Part shown: positions 23,249 to 31,893 of the stretch, piece by piece
Numbering within the stretch: position 1 is the first letter of the stretch
How the letters are laid out: every line of letters starts with the position of its first letter
Assembly: GCF_042747725.1 (NCBI RefSeq)
Contig: NZ_JBHZGO010000023.1
Span: 124,001 to 188,000 of the forward strand
Length of the DNA: 64,000 nucleotides
Origin: FACHB-T130 sp042747725
Lineage (GTDB): Bacteria > Cyanobacteriota > Cyanobacteriia > Cyanobacteriales > FACHB-T130
Reading direction: 5' to 3'
Translations under genes and position numbers: made by a program
Notes under the pieces: generated by a model
Databases searched by the model: none
Told to the model about the DNA's origin: nothing
What the model saw: only the letters and a program-made list of their open reading frames with translations

Positions 23249-24328
23249 ATGGCTATCCAAATCACGAACAATCCCGACAAGGAAAAAGCCCTGAGCCTGG
23301 TGCTAAACCAAATTGAGCGCAGCTTTGGCAAGGGAGCAATTATGCGCCTAGGAGATGCCACCCGCATGAAGGTGGAAACAATTTCCACTGGAGCGCTGAC
23401 ACTGGATTTAGCTTTAGGCGGTGGCTTGCCGAAGGGACGGGTGATTGAAATATATGGTCCGGAAAGTTCCGGTAAGACAACCCTGGCTTTGCACGCGATC
23501 GCCGAAGTGCAAAAATTAGGAGGGGTCGCTGCTTTTGTTGATGCTGAACACGCCCTAGATCCCGCTTATGCAGCCGTACTGGGCGTTGATATTGACAATC
23601 TTTTGGTTTCCCAACCCGACACCGGAGAATCCGCCTTAGAAATTGTCGATCAGCTAGTTCGCTCTGCGGCAGTGGATATCGTGGTCATTGACTCGGTAGC
23701 CGCTTTGGTGCCTCGGGCTGAAATTGAAGGCGAAATGGGCGATTCCCACATGGGTTTGCAAGCCCGTTTGATGAGCCAAGCTCTTCGCAAAATTACCGGA
23801 AACATTGGTAAATCCGGCTGTACGGTCGTTTTCCTCAACCAGCTGCGACAAAAGATTGGCGTCACCTACGGCAACCCAGAAACAACCACTGGCGGTAATG
23901 CTCTCAAGTTTTACGCTTCAGTGCGCTTGGATATTCGTCGGATTCAAACGCTGAAAAAAGGCAACGAAGAATTTGGCAACCGCGCTAAAGTTAAAGTTGC
24001 CAAAAATAAAGTCGCCCCTCCCTTCCGCGTCGCCGAGTTTGACATTATCTTTGGCAAAGGGATCTCGACACTAGGATGTATGGTTGACCTAGCAGAACAA
24101 ACTGGGGTCATTACCCGTAAAGGAGCTTGGTACAGCTACAACGGTGATAACATCGCCCAAGGTCGGGATAACAGCATTAAGTACCTGGAAGAAAACTCGG
24201 AATTAATTCAAGAAATTGAGCAAAAGGTGCGTCAAAAGCTGGAGATGGGGGCAGTCGTTGCTGCCAACTCTGTCACGCGAGTTGACGCCGAAGACGAAGA
24301 GTTAGAGGAAGAAATTCTAGACGACTAA
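23249..24328 (+). CDS. recA: Recombinase RecA
   Basis: 359 aa. Walker A GPESSGKTT at residues 70-78, Walker B VDIVVIDSVAALVPRAEIEG, L1/L2 region SGCTVVFLNQLRQKIGVTYG and PETTTGGNALKFYASVRLDI, and an acidic C-terminal tail (DAEDEELEEEILDD). Full length with no intein. It catalyses strand exchange in homologous recombination. A strong terminator follows. Confidence 0.98.
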   Translation: MAIQITNNPDKEKALSLVLNQIERSFGKGAIMRLGDATRMKVETISTGALTLDLALGGGLPKGRVIEIYGPESSGKTTLALHAIAEVQKLGGVAAFVDAEHALDPAYAAVLGVDIDNLLVSQPDTGESALEIVDQLVRSAAVDIVVIDSVAALVPRAEIEGEMGDSHMGLQARLMSQALRKITGNIGKSGCTVVFLNQLRQKIGVTYGNPETTTGGNALKFYASVRLDIRRIQTLKKGNEEFGNRAKVKVAKNKVAPPFRVAEFDIIFGKGISTLGCMVDLAEQTGVITRKGAWYSYNGDNIAQGRDNSIKYLEENSELIQEIEQKVRQKLEMGAVVAANSVTRVDAEDEELEEEILDD

Positions 24329-24400
24329 AAGCACTTTAGGGTGGGCTATCCTACCCTATTAATTGCTTTTTGGGAAGCTTAAGGCTACTCCTACACATAA

Positions 24401-24431
24401 AAAACCCGTTTTCTTGTTGAAAACGGGTTTT
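24401..24431. terminator. Bidirectional terminator between recA and the FHA gene
   Basis: AAAACCCGTTTTC (24401-24413) pairs perfectly with GAAAACGGGTTTT (24419-24431) around TTGTT, with A and T runs on both sides, so it can serve both convergent genes. Confidence 0.9.
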
Positions 24432-24442
24432 TCGCATAAAGT

Positions 24443-25219
24443 TTAGTTTTTTGTACCTGCATCGGAAATTCGTCTACTAAAAAAACGGTCTAAAATTTCT
24501 GATTGCTGAGTGGGAGTTAGCTGAGGCTCTAAATGATTCTCTAAGACTGAGACTAATGGATCTCCAACGGCAGAAGAGTCGCCTAGGAAATGTAAAGTAT
24601 CCTTTTGACACTCGGTGTTGGGAGTCTGAACTTTTGTAGAAGATGTCGCTGTTTCTAACTCTGTAGGCGGAAGCGATAGCTCTGCATTTGTCAGGGCGTT
24701 AATTTCTGCCATCAGGCTTGCAGGGACATTATCCACCGTGCGGATAGTATTGCCCAGGAAAAAGGAAAAAGCAAGACCACCTAGACGAACGCGATCGCCA
24801 TCCTTAAGAAGAACACGTTTGTATACGGGTTCGCCATTGACGAAAGTCCCATTTGTACTATTTAGGTCAACCAGATAAAAACCCTGGTTGTCGATATATT
24901 GAATCGCTGCATGATTGCGAGACAACCGCCTATCTGGAATCGGTAGCGCAACCTGACGCGCCCGCCCCAGGGTCCAAATCTGCTGCGGCTGAAACAACAT
25001 CTGCGTTTTAGCATCGATTAAGTTTGTGACCAGATAGACTTGCTGTTCCTGCGCCACGCCCTGTACATATCGAGGTCCAATGCCACTAAGAAATTTATTG
25101 CCGCTATCTTCCAGCTTCAGAATCTCATCTAGTAAACCACGATGATGCTCATAGAGCTTAAGGAATACCTGATATAGACCCAAGCGTTGTTCTAGTTCCA
25201 TGTATGGGGATGAACTCAA
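24443..25219 (-). CDS. FHA domain protein
   Basis: 258 aa. The forkhead-associated domain covers about residues 75-160: TLGRARQVALPIPDRRLSRN with HAAIQYIDNQGFYLVDLNST and NGTFVNGEPVYKRVLLKDGD show the GR, SRxHA and NGT motifs that bind phosphothreonine. The N-terminal 70 residues are helical (LYQVFLKLYEHHRGLLDEIL). The C-terminal 90 residues are polar and probably disordered. No kinase or phosphatase gene is adjacent. Likely an adaptor in Ser/Thr-kinase signalling; partner unknown. Confidence 0.88.
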   Translation of the reverse strand: MSSSPYMELEQRLGLYQVFLKLYEHHRGLLDEILKLEDSGNKFLSGIGPRYVQGVAQEQQVYLVTNLIDAKTQMLFQPQQIWTLGRARQVALPIPDRRLSRNHAAIQYIDNQGFYLVDLNSTNGTFVNGEPVYKRVLLKDGDRVRLGGLAFSFFLGNTIRTVDNVPASLMAEINALTNAELSLPPTELETATSSTKVQTPNTECQKDTLHFLGDSSAVGDPLVSVLENHLEPQLTPTQQSEILDRFFSRRISDAGTKN

Positions 25220-25436
25220 TCTTAGGTTAGGCGTCAGCCGATGAAGTAACGCAGAACCTTATCGGCTTTCAATAAGGGAAGCCAAAGACTGCAAGAAGGT
25301 CGTTAAGCCAAATAACTTATCTAGCCTATTTTCCTCGCAAGTTCTAAAGGTGTGAAATATTCACCAGATCCCTTCTTTCAAGCTTAGATTGTCTTACCCA
25401 TTAGGGAATCCGCAAGATTACTGGAAATAATCAGCT

Positions 25437-25733
25437 TTATGGCTTACGTTCGGATTTTTGTTCTAGGCGAAACAGCCAAACCATTAGAGCAACCACTCCA
25501 ATTTGTAGCGCCAAGTTAGGCACGGCTGAGGCGATTTCCTGACCGGAGGCTAGTTTGGCAAGAAAGACCACGCCTCCGATGAAGCCAGAAGCGCCACACG
25601 CCACATAAACAAATTGCCTCAGACCTTTGTAGGGAGTAGCAAGTTCAGCTTTCAGTCGTTCATGCTGTTCGACGCTGACTTGCCGAGTGGCTTTGGTGTT
25701 GCGGGCGCGATTTTTTAATTTTGGGTCTACCAT
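25437..25733 (-). CDS. Small membrane protein of DUF3493 type
   Basis: 98 aa with two predicted transmembrane helices (FVYVACGASGFIGGVVFLAK and LALQIGVVALMVWLFRL) after a basic N-terminus and the block ERLKAELATPYKGLRQF. The pattern agrees with my recollection of the cyanobacterial/plastid DUF3493 family, members of which have been linked to photosystem II accumulation in plants. Function here is inferred from family only. Confidence 0.65.
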   Translation of the reverse strand: MVDPKLKNRARNTKATRQVSVEQHERLKAELATPYKGLRQFVYVACGASGFIGGVVFLAKLASGQEIASAVPNLALQIGVVALMVWLFRLEQKSERKP

Positions 25734-25883
25734 CCGTCTAGATCCCCACCGACTTTAGATCCATCTTGACATGATGGTGGTCGGCAGCGGCTGGTGCTAG
25801 AAAATTTGGACGCGATCGCTTTTCCACCAGGAATTGGGTGCAACAGTTTCTATCTAAACCTGCTACGATAGTAAATCGGCAGT

Positions 25884-25955
25884 GCCGGTGTAGCTCAGTG
25901 GTAGAGCATTCGATTCGTAATCGAACGGTCGGCGGTTCAAATCCGCCCATCGGCT
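25884..25955 (+). tRNA. tRNA-Thr (anticodon CGT)
   Basis: 72-nt cloverleaf: acceptor GCCGGTG/CATCGGC (one G-T pair), D arm GCTCAGTGGTAGAGC, anticodon stem TTCGA/TCGAA with loop TTCGTAA, T stem GGCGG/CCGCC. CCA is not encoded. Confidence 0.94.
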
Positions 25956-26136
25956 TTAAACAAATAATGGCAGCTGGGTTGGCAGGCTTTGTCTGTGTAA
26001 CCCCAAGCTTCAGCTTCTGGGCGTATATTTGCAAGCATTAAGCTGCACCCTATCAAAAACTATGCGTCTGATGGATATTTTACAAACGCCGCCGTTGATC
26101 AACATTATCGCTGGCTGATTTAATAACTAGACAATA

Positions 26137-26841
26137 ATGACGCTAAATATCAATTTGCTGCCTCATCACCGTGCTAAAACGCTGCGGGAATATGGGAAAC
26201 AATATTATGTAGATGCGAAGGGCGATCGCTTTCCCAGTGTCTCCACTATCCTCAACGCCACCAAACCACAAGAAGATCGAGAAGCACTCTTCAACTGGCG
26301 CAACCGCGTCGGAGTAGAGGAAGCTAACCGCATTTCTGGTGCTGCTAGTCGTCGTGGTACGTCCACCCACAAGCACATTCAGCGCTATCTACTGGGGGAA
26401 AATGTCGCCTGTCCAGACGCGGCTAAACCCTACTGGGAAAGCATAGAGCCGGTATTGCAAGACATTCACGAGGTGCGGCTGGTGGAAGGTTCTGTCTTCC
26501 ATTACGATTTGAGTTATGCGGGTCGAGTCGATTGCGTTGCTAATTATAAGGGCGTTCCCTGCGTCTGTGACTGGAAAACCGCCGATAAGCCCAAAGGGTC
26601 AGTCGAACGCCTCCGCGATAGCCCGATCCAGTTAGCGGCTTACACAGGCGCGGTTAATCAATTTTACCAAGAGTACGGCATCCATCTGAGTCACACTTTG
26701 CTGGTTGTAGCGGTTCCGGAAATGCCTGCTGAGGTGTTCTGGTTTGAACCAGATAATATGATGATTTACTGGCAGCAGTGGGAGCGAAGAGTTGGGGAAT
26801 TTTGGCAGCGTAGAGGAGCAATGACGCCTTCGAGCCTCTAA
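26137..26841 (+). CDS. PD-(D/E)XK nuclease-like protein
   Basis: 234 aa. The catalytic core is at about residues 130-150: SYAGRVDCVANYKGVPCVCD followed by WKTADKPK, fitting the D...(D/E)xK pattern, with Gln in SPIQLAAYTGAV as the downstream helix motif. GTSTHKHIQRYLLGE fits the helix that precedes the core in RecB-like and exonuclease V/MGME1-like nucleases. The N-terminus includes FPSVSTILNATKPQEDREAL, often seen in such stand-alone nucleases. Probable DNA exonuclease; the exact role is not determinable. Confidence 0.75.
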   Translation: MTLNINLLPHHRAKTLREYGKQYYVDAKGDRFPSVSTILNATKPQEDREALFNWRNRVGVEEANRISGAASRRGTSTHKHIQRYLLGENVACPDAAKPYWESIEPVLQDIHEVRLVEGSVFHYDLSYAGRVDCVANYKGVPCVCDWKTADKPKGSVERLRDSPIQLAAYTGAVNQFYQEYGIHLSHTLLVVAVPEMPAEVFWFEPDNMMIYWQQWERRVGEFWQRRGAMTPSSL

Positions 26842-26958
26842 TTTTCCTTGAAATGATGCGATACGTGCTAGCTCTTAAATCACTGGTTTCTTAATGTACG
26901 CACAGTCGCGATCGCAAACTACCCTGGAATCATCAGTAGTCTGGATGAAACACTTGAA

Positions 26959-27992
26959 ATGAAAACTAGCTCTAAAATTTTGGCAGGGCTAATCGGTGTG
27001 TGTGTCGGTGATGCGTTGGGTGTTCCCGTCGAATTTACTAGCAGAACTGAGCGGGTGAAGTCACCTGTGACAACTATGATCGGTTACAGAACTCATAATC
27101 AACCCCCTGGCACTTGGTCAGATGATAGCTCTCTCACCTTCTGCTTAGCGGAATCTCTGTGTGGTGGATTTTCTCTGGATGTAATAGCTAACTCTTTCTG
27201 TCGTTGGTTGAACGAAGGTTTCTGGACTCCCCACGGCAAGGTTTTTGACATCGGCAATACCACCCATGATGCTATTAAGCGTTTAAAACAGGGCGTTCCA
27301 CCCCTGGAAGCGGGAGGAAGAGATGACAGGAGTAATGGCAATGGTTCTTTGATGAGAATTTTGCCTCTAGTTTACTATCACAAAACTTTAGATTTTTCAG
27401 AACTACAGCGTTTTCTTTCTGGATGAGGTACAGTCAAGCTTCCAAAATCAAAGGTTTTAGGCGATCCTCGTACCTCACTAGCTTCAAAAGTGCTGTAATA
27501 GAGCGATCGCATCAAGTTTCTTGCATCACTCACGCTCATCTAAGGAGTCAAATTGCCTGTGGAATTTATATCAGCATTGCTGTTTGTTTATTGCAAGGTC
27601 TTGATCCACAAGCTGCTTATCTCCAAGGCGTTCAAGATGCCCAAAAAATTTATTCCCAATCTTTCTATGCACAGGAAAGGCATCACTTCCACCGAGTTAA
27701 CAGCGGTGAACTTGCCAGTTTACAGATAGACTTTATCCGCTCTGGAGGCTATGTAATTGATACGTTAGAGGCGTCGCTTTGGTGTTTCTTAAATAGCTCC
27801 TCTTATGCCGAAGCGGTGCTAAAAGCGGTGAATTTAGGCGACGATACTGATACCACTGCCGCCGTTACTGGTGGTTTAGCGGGAATTTATTACGGCGTTG
27901 AAAATATTCCCGAAGAATGGATAAATCAAATTGCCAGTATTGAAGACATCATTGACTTAGCAACACGTCTGGAAGCAGCTATCTACAGCTAA
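26959..27992 (+). pseudogene. ADP-ribosylglycohydrolase family gene, interrupted
   Basis: Two adjacent frames together make one DraG/ARH-type protein. 26959-27426 encodes the N-terminal part (GLIGVCVGDALGVPVEF, PPGTWSDDSSLTFCLAESL, NGNGSLMRILPL) and ends at a TGA (27424-27426). 27423-27992, in another frame, carries the rest (QVSCITHAHLRSQIACGIYI, YVIDTLEASLWCFLNSSSYA, VNLGDDTDTTAAVTGGLAGI). The metal-binding motifs SDDSS and GDDTDTTA are intact. Between the halves about 77-80 bp appears to be extra, bounded by the inverted repeat TGAGGTAC/GTACCTCA (27424-27431 and 27470-27477). Removing a length of 2 modulo 3 would restore the frame. Sequencing error alone would not explain the extra residues. 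Confidence 0.8.
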
Positions 27993-28324
27993 CCTTTCAC
28001 ATTATCGGAAATCCACTGAAGGTAGGCTGGAGAGCCAGCTAAGATTGGCAAAGCAATAATTTCTGGTACTTCATAAGAGTGCAACTCTCGAATCTTAGCT
28101 TCGAGGGCGGGGAATTGCGCTAAATCTGTTTTAATGGTTAGCTGCCATTCTTCTTCTAAGTTAACCTTACCTTGCCAGGTATAAATAGAATGCACTGGCA
28201 TTAAATTAACACAAGCCGCTAGCTGGGATTCAACTAATTTTTGGGCGATCGCTTCTGCCTCTTGCCGCGAAGACGCTGTTACCAACACCACACCGTAACG
28301 AGTTGTACCAGAATCCCAATCCAT
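27989..28324 (-). CDS. cutA: Divalent-cation tolerance protein CutA
   Basis: 111 aa from the ATG at 28324 (MDWDSGTTRYGVVLVTASSR); a TTG at 28345 is possible but less likely. CutA signatures are AEAIAQKLVESQLAACVNLM, SIYTWQGKVNLEEEWQLTIK and LHSYEVPEIIALPI. The family forms trimers, binds copper and resembles PII; its physiological role in cyanobacteria is uncertain. The 3' end overlaps the end of the interrupted ADP-ribosylglycohydrolase gene by 4 bp. Confidence 0.92.
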   Translation of the reverse strand: MDWDSGTTRYGVVLVTASSRQEAEAIAQKLVESQLAACVNLMPVHSIYTWQGKVNLEEEWQLTIKTDLAQFPALEAKIRELHSYEVPEIIALPILAGSPAYLQWISDNVKG

Positions 28325-28380
28325 AACCTGCAACCTACTCCCCAAAAAAGCCCCAATCTATCAGTTAGCGATTCTCTCAA

Positions 28381-29286
28381 CTACCCAACCATTGCTCTGA
28401 CTGGTTGTTCAAACGTTGTCACACTGGCACTTACGGTTGCTTGTGAGTATGAGTTTTGGTTTTCTGACGGCAGCACAGCGCCATTCATCTGGGCATCTTC
28501 CAAGTTAGTTCCTACCAGCTTTGCCTCACTCAGATTTGCTTCACTCAAGTTTGCCTTACTCAGCATCGTCCAGCTCAAGTCTGCCCCCTCCAAAGACGCC
28601 CTTGTTAGGTTTGCTCCCCGCAAGTCTGCCCCTTTCAGGTTGGCTCGACGCAGTGTCGCTTCGCCCAGATCCGCTGCTACCAAGTTAGCGCCTTCCAGGT
28701 TAGCGCCACTCAGTTTGGCATTATTAAGGTTGGCTCCCTCTAAATCGACTCCAGCCAGGTCTAATCCTTTTAAAAAAGCTCTGCTGAAGTTAACACCATT
28801 TAAGGAAGCTCCATACAACTTCGCGCCTGTGAGTCTCGCTTCGCACAAATTAGCCCAACTAAGGTTAACACCGCTGAGATTCGCTTCCCGCAGGTTAATC
28901 CTTTGCAGATTGGCTCCACAGAGATTAGCGCCCCAGAGGTTAGCGACTCGAAGATTGGCACTGCTGAGATTTGCACCGCTTAGTTTGGCTCCTGGCAGTT
29001 TTGACTTAACTAGGAACGCGCCGCTAAGGTTGGCTTTCGTCAAGTCTGCCTCTACCAGTTTGCCTTCACTAAGTTTGACAAAACTCAGATCCGCCCAGTT
29101 CAGACAAGCACCCGTCAAGTCGGACTTTGTTAGGAAAGCCCGACTCAGATTGGCTCCCCTCAGGTTAGCGCCCGTGAGATTGACCCCAATGAGCGTGACT
29201 CCTCTCAAGTCGCCTCCGTTGAGATCGATCCCGGCAAAGTCTCTTTGTCCGTCTTCATAAAGCTTAAGTAAATGGCTTACTTCCAT
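28381..29286 (-). CDS. Pentapeptide-repeat protein
   Basis: 301 aa from the ATG at 29286 (MEVSHLLKLYEDGQRDFAGI), which has GGGAG upstream; an in-frame ATG at 29361 would add 25 unconserved residues with no Shine-Dalgarno. From about residue 20 to 275 it consists of A(D/N)LXX-type pentapeptides forming a right-handed quadrilateral beta helix. The N-terminal LLKLYEDGQRDFAG cap is common among cyanobacterial members. No signal peptide. Function unknown. Confidence 0.92.
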   Translation of the reverse strand: MEVSHLLKLYEDGQRDFAGIDLNGGDLRGVTLIGVNLTGANLRGANLSRAFLTKSDLTGACLNWADLSFVKLSEGKLVEADLTKANLSGAFLVKSKLPGAKLSGANLSSANLRVANLWGANLCGANLQRINLREANLSGVNLSWANLCEARLTGAKLYGASLNGVNFSRAFLKGLDLAGVDLEGANLNNAKLSGANLEGANLVAADLGEATLRRANLKGADLRGANLTRASLEGADLSWTMLSKANLSEANLSEAKLVGTNLEDAQMNGAVLPSENQNSYSQATVSASVTTFEQPVRAMVG

Positions 29287-29821
29287 AGCGCGATCGCTCC
29301 CTAGTTTATATAAACCGTTGAAGAGGCTTGAAACAAATCTTACTTGGCTTAATAACCACATTTTTGGCGGTTACTTTTATAACAGAATCTTTCTTCACTC
29401 AACTTTTAACTGTTACTCATCGAAACCTTAATAAATATTTTACTTCTCTAGACTACTCCCCTTATAAGGCTCAAACAGATGATGTTACAAATATTTTTTA
29501 ATCTTTTTTCAAAACTCAATAATTGAGTATTTTTTTTAATAAAAATTCTATAAAAAGCTTATTTTCCGTAAAAATACGGTGGTCAGTTTATCTATAAATT
29601 ACTCTAATTTTTATAGACAGGTGAAGCGTCGTTCAACGATCAATATAGTTCTCTAGTCAAGATTCATCCATAACAGGGGATTACTCTGCTTGCGTGTGTG
29701 GGCAGACTGCCATACATCCTACACAGACATCCGTTCCTCAAACCCTATTTTTAAACAAAGACGCAAAACTTCGCGTCTCTACTGATTTCTCAATTTTCTT
29801 AAATCACTGAAGAGCTAGGGT
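29287..29821. other. 535-bp AT-rich intergenic region
   Basis: No gene seen. The stretch 29440-29620 is strongly AT-rich, with poly-T and poly-A tracts. A partial copy of the AGACGC...GCGTCTCTACT hairpin repeat lies at 29759-29783. Upstream regulatory elements of the pentapeptide gene (reading minus) probably lie at the left edge. Confidence 0.5.
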
Positions 29822-30877
29822 TTAGGCTTGCAAATTCACCTGAATTCGCAGAACGCCACTACTACCATCCATCCGATTCTCATCTTTCAGTCGCTGCTGT
29901 TGGCTTAAAGACGTAGCGCGAGCGAGTAAAGTATAATTTCCCGGCTGCTGGGGCATCCATAAATAACGCCAGAGCGTCCACTCATGAGGAGACGCCGGTT
30001 GATTCTGTTCGGCATCCTGCCAAGTCTTACCATCGTTGGTACTTACCTCAATGGCTGTAATCGGGCTAGATTTGTCTAGGGCAACACCAGCAATCAAAAT
30101 GCCGCCTTCCCAACCTGTTTCACCCGTGCGCCCCAAATGCACCCGATGCTGTCGGTTCCAGACGCGAGTGTTTTGCACTTGGCGTATCAGCGCATGAGTG
30201 GGAATTTCTGCTGTATTAGACCAGCCCTGACGTTCCCAAAAACCTTGCTTCTGGCTGCTGATAGCTTCAATCTCGACCAGCCATTTGGGTTGCTTCTGAC
30301 CAAAGTGACCGGGAATAATCATTCGTAAAGGGTAGCCATGCTCCTGATTGAGAGCTTCGCCATTCATCTGGTGAACCAGTCGCACTTCTTTTCGCATGAC
30401 TTCTGCAACCGGCAATGTTGTCTCGTAGGAATCAGCTCCGTGCAGCCTAAATTCTATCGCCTCTGATTTAACACCAGCTCGCTCTAGAAAAGGTAGCAAA
30501 GGGGTACCCGTCCACTGAGCGTTTCCAATCAGGTTACCGCCGGTGGGATTGCCAATGCACTCCATAGTCAGGTAGAAATTTTCCGGCGGCGCTGCCAGGA
30601 TGTCTTGAAAGGTCAGCGTCAGCGGCTGGGCAACGGCACCAGTAACTTTTAACCGCCAGTTGTCAAGATTAATCCTGGGAGGAGAGGCGTAAGATTGCAC
30701 ATAAAATTCGCTCAATGGCGTGAGCAGGTGTTCTGGCAGTTTTGAGTCTGGCTTGAGCAGGTCAAGCAAAAACAGCGGCTCCACTGACCGTGCTAACTTA
30801 CAGCCAGGGAGCAAGTTAGCAGCAATCAGTCCGCCGGATGTTTGTAGCAGATGTTTGAGAACTTGACGGCGTTTCAC
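29822..30877 (-). CDS. Sulfite-oxidase-like molybdopterin oxidoreductase
   Basis: 351 aa. The N-terminus MKRRQVLKHLLQTSGGLIAA has a twin arginine and hydrophobic stretch followed by NLLPGC, so Tat export with possible lipidation is plausible. The molybdopterin-binding domain follows, with the molybdenum-ligating Cys in LTMECIGNPTGGNLIGNAQW and conserved LRMIIPGHFGQKQPKWLVEI. The C-terminal Mo-co dimerisation-like domain contains TAIEVSTNDGKTWQDAE and WRYLWMPQQPGNYTLLARAT. No haem domain, so electrons must pass to a separate carrier. It is the last gene of a tight operon with an HTH protein (9-bp gap) and a membrane protein. Substrate unknown. Confidence 0.85.
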   Translation of the reverse strand: MKRRQVLKHLLQTSGGLIAANLLPGCKLARSVEPLFLLDLLKPDSKLPEHLLTPLSEFYVQSYASPPRINLDNWRLKVTGAVAQPLTLTFQDILAAPPENFYLTMECIGNPTGGNLIGNAQWTGTPLLPFLERAGVKSEAIEFRLHGADSYETTLPVAEVMRKEVRLVHQMNGEALNQEHGYPLRMIIPGHFGQKQPKWLVEIEAISSQKQGFWERQGWSNTAEIPTHALIRQVQNTRVWNRQHRVHLGRTGETGWEGGILIAGVALDKSSPITAIEVSTNDGKTWQDAEQNQPASPHEWTLWRYLWMPQQPGNYTLLARATSLSQQQRLKDENRMDGSSGVLRIQVNLQA

Positions 30878-30886
30878 CGCTACCTC

Positions 30887-31885
30887 TTATAACGAATAAA
30901 CTTGACCATCAATCAGCAAGCGGGTAATTCCCTTGGCTTGCAGTTGCGAACAAGTTTTCTGAAGCATCCTGCCATCTGGAACTTTAATCACTCGTTGGGT
31001 GCGGTTAGAGAACCTTCGAGCTACCCGATGGTTATCGAAAACTGGCAGTGTTCTCTGCTGAACCTCTTGGGCAGGAATTTGTCCGAGGTCGCTGAACTCT
31101 CGCAGGGGTCTTGCGATCAATTCTGCTGCTCGGTCTACGACTAAGTAGCAGGTTTTGGGAAGCACAGCGTTGGACAGTGGTAAAACTTGAACGCTAGCGC
31201 GGTTTTCTCGCTTAAACGTTCCTGCTGGAATCGGACTTTCTAGAGTTGGTGTATCATCCTCCCAGTCGTCTTCGTCTTCGAGGTCTTCTAAATCGTCGTC
31301 CTCGTCGTCCTCGTCGTCCTCCAAATCAGTTAGGTCTTCCCCCAGCATCTCTTCTATGACACTGGCTTCTGCACTGTAATTGTTATCAAGTAAATCGCGG
31401 CTGTTGCTCGGTGGTGCATCCACAGCCACCTGGAAAAGTGGCATGGAGGAATCGATCCCTGAGAGAATGTCGGAAGGAATGTCTTCCTGCTCTTGTGCCC
31501 TCTCTTCCTCAGTAGAGACTGAGGAGCGCCTGCGACGCCGCCGTGGGGAGGTAGGGCTTGCATCCAAGGATTCTTCGTTGTCTGCAAAGGATTCTTGGCT
31601 GTCGAGAAAGGATTCTTCGCTCTCTACCGATGTGGTAAGCGATATTTCTACTGGCTCCTCGTCAGCTTCAGTGGTAGGTTCGGAAATCGAGTGGGAGCGA
31701 TTGGTTCGCTTTTGCTGTATCAGAGCTTCATATTCTTGCTCGGATAGACGAGTTTTTAAAAGACGGCTAATCGTTGAATTACTGACATCATAGCGACTAG
31801 CCAGGGTTGAGGTTGTCTCTCCTGGCTGTCGATACAGGTTGAGGATGTCGCGCTTATCTAATTCTGAGAGTTTTCTCACACTCAT
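30887..31885 (-). CDS. HTH protein with acidic linker and conserved C-terminal domain
   Basis: 332 aa. Residues 1-50 form a helix-turn-helix of transposase/homeodomain-like type (LSELDKRDILNLYRQPGETT, then LASRYDVSNSTISRLLKTRL). Residues 60-165 are Ser/Glu-rich with a basic patch (SPRRRRRRSS). Residues 185-215 are almost entirely Asp/Glu/Leu. The C-terminal 100 residues look folded (CYLVVDRAAELIARPLREFS, RVIKVPDGRMLQKTCSQLQA, KGITRLLIDGQVYSL). It resembles a DNA-binding regulator; no transposase catalytic triad is visible. Its operon position suggests it acts with the membrane protein upstream or the molybdoenzyme downstream. Confidence 0.75.
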   Translation of the reverse strand: MSVRKLSELDKRDILNLYRQPGETTSTLASRYDVSNSTISRLLKTRLSEQEYEALIQQKRTNRSHSISEPTTEADEEPVEISLTTSVESEESFLDSQESFADNEESLDASPTSPRRRRRRSSVSTEEERAQEQEDIPSDILSGIDSSMPLFQVAVDAPPSNSRDLLDNNYSAEASVIEEMLGEDLTDLEDDEDDEDDDLEDLEDEDDWEDDTPTLESPIPAGTFKRENRASVQVLPLSNAVLPKTCYLVVDRAAELIARPLREFSDLGQIPAQEVQQRTLPVFDNHRVARRFSNRTQRVIKVPDGRMLQKTCSQLQAKGITRLLIDGQVYSL

Positions 31886-31893
31886 GCTACTTC

